DNA of 30,690 nt from the NCBI GenBank assembly GCA_964418575.1, contig CAYQMI010000035.1, forward strand, positions 1-30,690, in the 5' to 3' direction. Under the pieces are notes generated by a model. The model had not been told where the DNA came from, did no database searches, and saw only the letters and a list, made by a program, of their open reading frames with translations. The stretch's first letter is position 1, and each line of letters starts with the position of its first letter. A program made the translations under genes and the position numbers. This document shows, piece by piece, positions 24,598-30,690 of the stretch. This stretch comes from Glaciecola sp964418575 (GTDB lineage Bacteria; Pseudomonadota; Gammaproteobacteria; Enterobacterales; Alteromonadaceae).

Positions 24598-26070
24598 ATG
24601 AATCAGCAGTTTGAACAACAACTTCAAAGCAGTTGGCAAGAGCGTCAGGAATTTGCAGAACGCATGTTGCCTATTATTGGTAATTTGTATCGTAATCATG
24701 CGGTAGAGATAACGGTTTACGGGCGCACTTTGCTCAATGCCAGTGCCATCGATGTAATAAAGGCACATCGCTCGGTACGCTTATTTGAAGGGGAAAAATT
24801 ACGCTTACGTGAGAGCTGGCCTGTACTTGAAGCAATTAGCCAGATGGAACTCTCGCCATGTGAGATTGACATAGGCAAGCTTGCTTTTGCTTTTTACTAT
24901 GGCAATGCTAGCGAGTCAGGTAAGACAAGCCCTGAAGATTTACTAGCCTTTCTCAAGGCTCAATTGTCCGATGTGGCTGAGCAGACTGACTCGCAAGAAC
25001 CAAGGGATGTCGTGCTATATGGTTTTGGCCGTATCGGAAGATTGCTTGCTCGCCTACTCATCGAACGCCAAGGTAAAGCAAATAAACTGCGTTTACGCGC
25101 GATTGTTGTTAGAGGAGGGCGCGAGGGTGACTTAGAAAAGCGCGCTAGTTTGCTTCGCCGTGACTCAGTACATGGACCTTTTAACGGCAGTATTACGATT
25201 GATACCGAGCGCAATGCTATCAAAGCAAATGGCAGCTACATTCAAGTAATTTATGCAAATCACCCCAGCGAAGTAGATTACACACAATACGGTATTTCAA
25301 ACGCGATAGTGGTGGATAACACTGGTATGTGGCGTGATCAAGAAGGTCTGAGTGAGCATTTAAAAGCGAAAGGTGCATCAAAAGTGCTGTTAACTGCTCC
25401 GGGCAAAGGCAATATTAAAAATATCGTACATGGGGTAAACCACAGCGACATAAGCCCAGAAGATACGATTTTATCTGCCGCAAGTTGCACAACCAATGCT
25501 ATCACTCCAGTGCTTAGAGCCCTTGACCAAGAGTATGGTATTGAAAATGGACATGTTGAAACTGTTCATTCATTTACAAACGACCAACACCTAATAGATA
25601 ACTATCACAAAGCAGACCGACGTGGTCGTGCTGCGCCGCTGAACATGGTTATCACTGAAACTGGCGCAGCGAAAGCCGTTGCTAAAGCCTATCCTCAGCT
25701 TGAGGGTAAGTTAACCGGCAATGCGATTCGTGTACCTACTCCCAACGTTTCAATGGCTATTTTAAACTTAAATTTACGCACTGAGCTGGAACGAGACTCG
25801 CTTAATCAATTTTTACAGCAAACATCCTTGTTTTCTGACTTGCAGCACCAAATTGATTACACCGCATCTAAAGAAATCGTTTCAACAGATTTAGTAGGTG
25901 CTCGAGCAGCCGCTGTTGTAGATTCCCAAGCCACTATCGTTGCAGGCAATAGAGCCACCTTGTACGTTTGGTACGACAACGAGTTTGGCTATAGCTGTCA
26001 GGTGCTAAGAGTGGTGAGAGATATGGCCGGTGTGTTTATACCCACACTTCCGAGAAAAACCGCAAGCTAG
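24598..26070 (+). CDS. gapB: Long-form glyceraldehyde-3-phosphate dehydrogenase
   Basis: The 490-residue protein consists of about 130 residues unlike GAPDH followed by a complete GAPDH domain. The domain has GFGRIGR (142-148), catalytic cysteine C297 in SAASCTTN, histidine H324 in ETVHSFTND, TGAAKAVAKAYPQLEGKLTGNAIRVPTPNVS and WYDNEFGY. The Asp that fixes NAD preference in GapA (AIND) is replaced here by a stretch reading AIVVRGGREGD, hinting at NADP use. That is inference. Related 480-residue forms occur in Shewanella and Vibrio, where a second GAPDH is linked to gluconeogenesis. The N-terminal part is charged and helix-rich, with no domain I recognise. It stands alone between msrB and a terminator. 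Confidence 0.88.
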   Translation: MNQQFEQQLQSSWQERQEFAERMLPIIGNLYRNHAVEITVYGRTLLNASAIDVIKAHRSVRLFEGEKLRLRESWPVLEAISQMELSPCEIDIGKLAFAFYYGNASESGKTSPEDLLAFLKAQLSDVAEQTDSQEPRDVVLYGFGRIGRLLARLLIERQGKANKLRLRAIVVRGGREGDLEKRASLLRRDSVHGPFNGSITIDTERNAIKANGSYIQVIYANHPSEVDYTQYGISNAIVVDNTGMWRDQEGLSEHLKAKGASKVLLTAPGKGNIKNIVHGVNHSDISPEDTILSAASCTTNAITPVLRALDQEYGIENGHVETVHSFTNDQHLIDNYHKADRRGRAAPLNMVITETGAAKAVAKAYPQLEGKLTGNAIRVPTPNVSMAILNLNLRTELERDSLNQFLQQTSLFSDLQHQIDYTASKEIVSTDLVGARAAAVVDSQATIVAGNRATLYVWYDNEFGYSCQVLRVVRDMAGVFIPTLPRKTAS

Positions 26071-26096
26071 CGCTACATTGCTGTATGTTTTAAAGC

Positions 26097-26130
26097 AAAA
26101 CGCCACTTAAGCATATTAAGTGGCGTTTTT
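26097..26130. terminator. Terminator after the long GAPDH gene
   Basis: AAAACGCCACTTAA pairs perfectly with TTAAGTGGCGTTTT around a five-base loop, followed by a further T. It lies 26 bases past the GAPDH stop and, read the other way, 36 bases past the stop of the next, convergent gene. It probably works in both directions. Confidence 0.9.
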
Positions 26131-26166
26131 ATTGGTAAAGGGCATAGGTAAATACAGCTGCGTTAA

Positions 26167-27060
26167 TTAAGCAAAGCGTCGTCCTTTAGCCTTTTTAAAA
26201 CCCTCTTCAATGGACTCTTGCTGTTTACATACATGCGCGCCAACCGATACTTTAAAGCCTCTACCTTGTAAGACTTTGATTATGTTTACTACCTGTAAGG
26301 TTAGCGCTTTCGTGTCCACATCAATTAGCAATATGCCAAAGCTGTTGCCGGTTAATTTGCACATAATATCGGAATCACGCTTTAGCCTTTGTAAGCTAGA
26401 TTTCGCTGACAGCAAGCCCTCAAATTCATCGCTTTGTGCTTCAAAACTTGAGGGGAAGCGCTCTATGTCTATTAGAATGATAGAAAGCGGTGAGCCAACG
26501 TTTTGTAACTGCTCTTTTTGCGCGTTGGCCATTTCAAAAAATGCCGTTTGGTTGGGCATTCCCAAGGTTTCTTCATGAGTGTGAGTATTTGAATGGCCGT
26601 GAAGTAGTGAATTTAGGCGGTTCACCTGTATGCTTTGACGTAATATGGTTTGCACCACCAAAACGAAGTGTTCAATAAGCTCGCGTTGATTTTCTAAAGA
26701 GGCATCTTGAATTTCTGGGTCAATAGCGCACATGGTTCCGAGAAGATGTCCGTCCTCAGTTACTAACGGGAAACCGATGTATGAATTAAAATCTAGCTGC
26801 CCTGCAATAGGCGTTTTTGCATAAGCATCTACTTTATTGAGGCACGGAACGATATTTGGCCCTTTTTTATCCACCATTTTACAGCAAACAGTATCGGACC
26901 ATATTTTCACATCGTCAGCATTCACGCCATAGCTATTCTCACTAGCCGCGAGCATGATCCAGTCATCATCAACTACTCGAGTTATCATCCATAAGTCAAA
27001 ATTAACTTGGTGTTTTAGTATTTTGATAACGCTATTAAGTGCGTTACGTAGTTCAGTCAC
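26167..27060 (-). CDS. GAF protein with degenerate GGDEF domain
   Basis: The 297-residue soluble protein has a GAF domain (about 5-145, with SYIGFPLVTEDGHLLGTMCAID) and a GGDEF-like domain (about 165-297). The second domain keeps the framework: LGMPNQTAFFE, SIILIDIERF and the closing AKGRRFA. The active-site motif, however, reads T237-G-N-S-F241 instead of GGDEF, so cyclase activity is unlikely. The inhibitory-site motif RxxD survives as R228-D-S-D231, five residues before it, exactly the usual spacing. It could therefore bind c-di-GMP as a receptor, but this is inference. No membrane segment is visible. The start is GTG with GAGGAAA ten bases upstream. It is a single gene, facing the long GAPDH gene across a terminator. 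Confidence 0.85.
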   Translation of the reverse strand: MTELRNALNSVIKILKHQVNFDLWMITRVVDDDWIMLAASENSYGVNADDVKIWSDTVCCKMVDKKGPNIVPCLNKVDAYAKTPIAGQLDFNSYIGFPLVTEDGHLLGTMCAIDPEIQDASLENQRELIEHFVLVVQTILRQSIQVNRLNSLLHGHSNTHTHEETLGMPNQTAFFEMANAQKEQLQNVGSPLSIILIDIERFPSSFEAQSDEFEGLLSAKSSLQRLKRDSDIMCKLTGNSFGILLIDVDTKALTLQVVNIIKVLQGRGFKVSVGAHVCKQQESIEEGFKKAKGRRFA

Positions 27061-27147
27061 TTGAAAAGCTTTCCTCTGTTATATCCCTGCAAACTTATCG
27101 ACTTAAGGATGAAATTCTTGAGCCTAAACTCGAATGAACTGATTGTT

Positions 27148-27366
27148 TCACATAGATAAAGCGTATATTTCTTTGAAAGAGGCTCTGACTAAAGCCTTTG
27201 TAGGCATCGCCCTAACGGCGCTTAAATCGGTGTTCACAGTGGCTACATTAATAAATGTGCTCGCTCCGCACTGTTCTAAGTGCCATTTAGCAACCAGTGG
27301 AAACAGCAAGTCACCATAGTTATACCTATCGCTCGCACTTACGCAGTATTTTGTGGGTTTTGTCAA
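27148..27366 (-). pseudogene. Fragment resembling polysaccharide pyruvyl transferase N-terminus
   Basis: The 72-codon frame starts at a TTG directly after an in-frame stop. It contains CVSASDRYNYGDLLFPLVAK, which resembles the N-terminal nucleotide-binding loop of polysaccharide pyruvyl transferase-like proteins (the NYGDLLFPL motif), followed by FINVATVNTDLSAVRAMPTKAL. Full-length members are several times longer. The frame ends at a TGA, and no continuation is readable in any frame of the 87 bases before the GAF gene. It is most simply the decayed 5' end of a lost gene. It could also be a short expressed ORF or nothing at all. The family call is from memory of one motif and is tentative. 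Confidence 0.45.
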
Positions 27367-27535
27367 AGCTTACTCGTTAATCAGATGTTCTAAAGATCTC
27401 CATGACCTCGGTTGTATCCTAATCGCACTAGACACTAAAATAATTACTTTAACTGTACATTTTTAATACAAAAGTTTATGAAATAGATAAAAGCACCGAT
27501 AAATAAAACACATACCCCTATCGAGACCTTATTAC

Positions 27536-29281
27536 ATGAGATTTTTCAAGAAACAAATATCAGACGCTAATGCTGCTTTGATGCAGGCGGTTGATGCCGT
27601 TGTTACAATTGATGAAAGCAATAATGTCATATTTTATAACGCTGCTGCAGAGTCGCTATGGGGCTATAAAAGAAGCGAGGTAATAGGGCAAAACGTTAAA
27701 ATGTTGGTGCCGAGCATGCATAAAAGCCAACACGATCAATATGTGAATAAAAATCGTCAAAGCGGTGTTGATGTAATTGTGGGTGTGTCGCGTGATGTTC
27801 AGGTTGAGACGAAGTCCGGCGAACTGGTTTGGTGCAATTTATCTATATCAAAAGTTACGACAAAAGCTGGCTTACATTACACAGCTTTTCTAAAAGATAT
27901 CACTGCGCAAAAAGAGTCGAGCGCGATTATTGACCAAACCCTTGAACAATGCCTTGATGCCGTAGTTACCATTGACGATAAAAACAAGGTAGTGTTTTTT
28001 AATAAGGCCGCTGAAAAACTTTGGGAATGTGATAGAAATCAGATATTGGGAGAAAATGTAAAAATGCTTGTGCCTGAAGCCATTCAGTCTCAGCATGATC
28101 AGATGGTAAATAGTAATCGCAACGGCGGTAGCGACAAAATTGTTGGCAAATCAAGAGACGTTTGCTTTAAAACCTTTGGCGGAAGAGAAGTTTGGGCAAA
28201 TCTTTCGCTGTCCAAAGTAAAGCTAGATAAGGGGACGTTTTATACGGCTTTTGTCAAAGATATTACTGAAGAAAGGGCTAACCGTGAGCGTATAAAACTG
28301 TTGTCGTTGGTAGCAGATGAAACGAAAAACTCGGTTATTATTTGTGATACAAATGGCAGAATTGAATATACAAACCCCGGATTTACTCTATTTACCGGCT
28401 ATGATTTTGAAGACGTGGTGGGTAAAAAACCAGGTGAGGTTTTACAAGGCCAATATACCGATAAAGCCACCGTTGCCAGAATATCAGAGCATATCAAAAA
28501 CAAACGTCATTTTTACGAAGAAATACTCAACTACGACAAGTCTGGGAATTCATACTGGATAAGCCTTAGCGTATCACCTGTATTTGATACTTTGGGTAAA
28601 CTGTCTAAGTTTGTCTCTATCCAGGCGAATATTGACCAAACAAAGAAACGCGCCTTAGAAAACGACGTCAAAATCGAAGCCCTCAATAAAGCAAATATCG
28701 TTGTGGAATGGTCGTGTAGCGGCGAGTTAATGCTTGCGAATGACTTGTGCTTAAACATCTTTTCTGTAAATGACACCGCTGCGCTAAAGGGAGCACTTCC
28801 AAACTTGTTTAAAGTGCTCTCACAAGATCAGCAAAGCAGCCTCTTGTCTGGAGCATCTTTGCAGCAAGAGCTAAAATTTAATGCTAAGGGTAGCCGACAA
28901 GTTTTACTTTCAGTGGTGCTAAGCCCCGTGGCTGATGAATCAGGAAAAGTAGCGAAAATATTAATGTATGGCAGTGACGTTTCACAAAGACATGCAGTAC
29001 TGAATGAAACTCATGAAGCGATGACGCAGGTCTTAGGTAAAATAGGCTCGATCATCGAGACCATCAACTCCATTTCATCTCAAACTAATTTATTAGCACT
29101 CAATGCCGCGATAGAATCAGCGCGTGCGGGAGAGGCGGGCAGAGGTTTTGCGGTCGTGGCAGATGAAGTAAGAAACCTTGCGGGTAGCACCACCGAGTCT
29201 GCGAACGAGATTGGTAACCTTATTGAGGAAACTAAGCAGCACGTCGATAAGCTCGCGAGTTATATTCAGGGTAATAGCTAG
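27536..29281 (+). CDS. Soluble four-PAS chemoreceptor-like protein
   Basis: The 581-residue protein has PAS1 (about 16-125), PAS2 (139-246), PAS3 (255-368), a divergent PAS4 (383-483) and a short MCP signalling tip (about 485-575). The tip contains SSQTNLLALNAAIESARAGEAGRGFAVVADEVRNLAG, the contact region for CheA and CheW. No membrane segment, HAMP domain or methylation helices are present. The coiled coil ends some 30 residues past the tip. The layout recalls the Pseudomonas biofilm-dispersion protein BdlA and Aer-like sensors. PAS1 and PAS2 are near-copies with a period of 121 residues. PAS3 is LOV-like, but the photoactive cysteine position reads GKKPGEVLQG, so it is not a photoreceptor. 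It probably senses redox or a cofactor-bound ligand; this is inference. The ribosome binding site is weak. Confidence 0.88.
   Translation: MRFFKKQISDANAALMQAVDAVVTIDESNNVIFYNAAAESLWGYKRSEVIGQNVKMLVPSMHKSQHDQYVNKNRQSGVDVIVGVSRDVQVETKSGELVWCNLSISKVTTKAGLHYTAFLKDITAQKESSAIIDQTLEQCLDAVVTIDDKNKVVFFNKAAEKLWECDRNQILGENVKMLVPEAIQSQHDQMVNSNRNGGSDKIVGKSRDVCFKTFGGREVWANLSLSKVKLDKGTFYTAFVKDITEERANRERIKLLSLVADETKNSVIICDTNGRIEYTNPGFTLFTGYDFEDVVGKKPGEVLQGQYTDKATVARISEHIKNKRHFYEEILNYDKSGNSYWISLSVSPVFDTLGKLSKFVSIQANIDQTKKRALENDVKIEALNKANIVVEWSCSGELMLANDLCLNIFSVNDTAALKGALPNLFKVLSQDQQSSLLSGASLQQELKFNAKGSRQVLLSVVLSPVADESGKVAKILMYGSDVSQRHAVLNETHEAMTQVLGKIGSIIETINSISSQTNLLALNAAIESARAGEAGRGFAVVADEVRNLAGSTTESANEIGNLIEETKQHVDKLASYIQGNS
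27593..28273 (+). repeat. Tandem PAS duplication within the chemoreceptor gene
   Basis: Residues 20-125 and 141-246 are paralogous copies. Shared blocks in order are DAVVTID, NVKMLVP, SQHDQ, IVG-SRDV, VW-NLS-SKV, YTAF and KDIT. The offset is a constant 121 residues with no internal gap. The strong likeness points to a fairly recent or concertedly evolving duplication. Confidence 0.8.
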
Positions 29282-29301
29282 CGCACCTCGCGCTAGCTAT
29301 T
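29273..29301. terminator. Bidirectional terminator/hairpin between convergent signalling genes
   Basis: AATAGCTAGCGC and GCGCTAGCTATT form a perfect 12-bp stem with a five-base loop. The TAG stop of the chemoreceptor gene lies inside the left arm, and the convergent EAL gene ends 15 bases to the right. The T-run after the stem is poor (TGTAGTTTAT), so termination efficiency is uncertain. Confidence 0.65.
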
Positions 29302-29316
29302 GTAGTTTATAAGCCA

Positions 29317-30690
29317 TTATTTATGCTCAAGGCGAGCACTTATCTCATCTGCCGGCACGGCTTTGCTGTACAAGTAACCCTGAAACAGGTAACAACCCAT
29401 TTCGAGTAGTTTGTCGGCGTGGGACTGTGTTTCAACGCCTTCCGCCACTAGTTTCAGTTCGAGATTGCTGGCTAGGTCAATGATAGTTTTGCAGATATAC
29501 ATATCTTTTTTGTCATTGAGCATATTTCTAACAAAGCTCTGGTCAATCTTAAGCACATCCAGTGGAAATTCTCGGATGTAAGATAAACTCGAAAAGCCTT
29601 TTCCAAAATCATCCAGACAAAGTTTTACACCGAGGCTTTTAAGTTGCGTAAATGTGTCTATTGCGTGGGCGTCATTAATTAGTACCGACTCCGTTACCTC
29701 AAGCTCTAAGGATGCAGGCACAATGGCTACCTCTGCCAGAATTTGTTTTACCGTTTCCACCAAGCTAGGTTTAAACTGAATGGCAGAAATGTTGACAGAG
29801 ACGCTCATATCAGGCTGTGTAGCTTGCCACTGTAAAAGTTGTTCGCAGCTTTTGCGTAAGACTTGCTTTCCTAATGGAATGATCAGTTTGCTGGTTTCGG
29901 CAAGGGGGATAAAAGAGTCAGGATATCGAATGCTACCATCTTGTTGAGGCCATCGAATCAGAGCCTCTGCGCCAACGGTTCTATTCGTTTTTCCGTCAAT
30001 TTTTGGTTGGTAATACACCACAATTTCTTCGTTGTGAATTGCGTCGCGCAGGCATTTTTCATCCCTGAATGAGCTGGCTAAGCGTGCTTCAATTTCGTTT
30101 GAAAAGAAACGGAAGTGATTCTTACCCTTGCGTTTACATTCCCTCATTGCTGTATCAGCTCTGCGATACAACACATAAGCATCGTCAGCATCGTCGGGGT
30201 AGATCGCGACGCCAATACTTACAGTTAAGTTAATATCAGTCTCGCCAACATGCCATTCTTGCTCCATCAGCGCCAAAATTTTTGTACAGTAATCATTCAA
30301 AAAATGCAGGTCGGGTATGCTGCTCAGTAAAATAACAAATTCATCACCACTTGAGCGACAGAGCGTTTCGCCGTTTTGTGTAAACTCTAATAAGCAGTGG
30401 GAAATTTGTTTAAGCAGCTCATCTCCGGCTAGGTAGCCTAGCGTATTATTGATGGCCTCAAAGCCATCAACGTCGATCATAATAAGCGCACACTGAGTGT
30501 TGTCTCGTTGTGCCTTGCTTATAGCTTGTTGACTGCGGTCTAGCAGTAACACACGATTAGGCAGTGAAGTTAAGCTATCTTGTGTTGCAAGTTTTACCAT
30601 GCGCTGGGAAGCAGCCTTTGCCTCTGTCACATCATGAAAAACCAAAATTGCGCCAATCAGACTGCCAGATTTATCGGTGATCGGTGCGGC
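29317..30690 (-). CDS. PAS-GGDEF-EAL protein (5' end beyond window)
   Basis: 457 codons are visible and the frame stays open to the window edge, so the true start lies outside. The first readable residues (APITDKSGSLIGAILVFHDVTEAK) are the end of a PAS domain. The GGDEF domain reads SSGDEF (visible 113-118), with IDVDGFEAINNTLGYLAGDELL before it. The first Gly is replaced by Ser, which is often tolerated, and no RxxD inhibitory site is seen. The EAL domain looks complete: GAEALIRW (E242), VNISAIQF, ELEVTES, LDDFGKGFSSLSYI, VLKIDQSFV and AEGVETQ. It probably hydrolyses c-di-GMP, with the GGDEF part active or regulatory. Which activity dominates cannot be told from sequence. TTG or GTG codons inside the visible PAS region are not real starts. 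Confidence 0.92.
   Translation of the reverse strand, partial: AAPITDKSGSLIGAILVFHDVTEAKAASQRMVKLATQDSLTSLPNRVLLLDRSQQAISKAQRDNTQCALIMIDVDGFEAINNTLGYLAGDELLKQISHCLLEFTQNGETLCRSSGDEFVILLSSIPDLHFLNDYCTKILALMEQEWHVGETDINLTVSIGVAIYPDDADDAYVLYRRADTAMRECKRKGKNHFRFFSNEIEARLASSFRDEKCLRDAIHNEEIVVYYQPKIDGKTNRTVGAEALIRWPQQDGSIRYPDSFIPLAETSKLIIPLGKQVLRKSCEQLLQWQATQPDMSVSVNISAIQFKPSLVETVKQILAEVAIVPASLELEVTESVLINDAHAIDTFTQLKSLGVKLCLDDFGKGFSSLSYIREFPLDVLKIDQSFVRNMLNDKKDMYICKTIIDLASNLELKLVAEGVETQSHADKLLEMGCYLFQGYLYSKAVPADEISARLEHK

Noticed and set aside
30645..30690. Start of the EAL protein at the TTG near 30645
   Set aside because: The frame stays open to the edge and the upstream residues continue a PAS domain, so the gene begins outside the window.

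Overview
The window is a 30.7 kb piece of a gammaproteobacterial chromosome, most likely from the order Alteromonadales (Alteromonas/Glaciecola-type). This rests on the protein sequences, the moderate GC and several conserved neighbourhoods: trxB-aat-bpt-infA, sppA next to the ydjA-type nitroreductase, hexR-pykA divergent from the zwf operon, and gapA-yeaD. It comes from a draft assembly: two runs of exactly 100 N (6087-6186 and 16448-16547) are scaffold gaps. One cuts sppA and a nitroreductase gene, the other removes the middle of gapA. Protein alignment from memory suggests both true gaps are longer than 100 bases.

Layout. (1) 1-2.9 kb, minus strand: trxB, aat, bpt and infA (thioredoxin reductase, the two bacterial N-degron aminoacyl transferases, initiation factor IF-1). 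(2) 3.1-6.6 kb: yfbV, sprT, sppA and a ydjA-type nitroreductase. (3) 6.6-14.9 kb: a complete Entner-Doudoroff block. hexR-pykA runs leftward and zwf-pgl-edd-glk-eda runs rightward with overlapping or nearly touching genes. (4) 14.9-16.9 kb, minus strand: yeaD (hexose-6-phosphate mutarotase) and gapA. (5) 17.2-23.7 kb, plus strand: malQ-glgB-glgX for alpha-glucan metabolism. (6) 23.9-26.1 kb: msrB and a long, atypical GAPDH. (7) 26.2-30.7 kb: signalling genes, namely a GAF protein with a degenerate GGDEF domain, a remnant resembling a pyruvyl transferase, a soluble four-PAS chemoreceptor-like protein, and a PAS-GGDEF-EAL protein running off the right edge.

How the genes work together. Glucose released from glucans by malQ/glgX, or imported, is phosphorylated by Glk. 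YeaD equilibrates the anomers, Zwf-Pgl-Edd-Eda turn glucose-6-phosphate into pyruvate plus glyceraldehyde-3-phosphate, and GapA and PykA finish lower glycolysis. HexR, which senses the pathway intermediate KDPG, is encoded in the middle. Sites resembling its operator (about TGTAAT-N3-ATTACA) can be read before hexR, before zwf and, twice, between gapA and malQ, so the block is probably one regulon.

Most of the window is ordinary core metabolism. I see no CRISPR array, insertion sequence, phage gene, tRNA or rRNA, and no clearly undescribed system. The least ordinary parts are the signalling region after 26 kb, the long GAPDH, the gapA/malQ intergenic region and a perfect 14-bp hairpin between trxB and aat.
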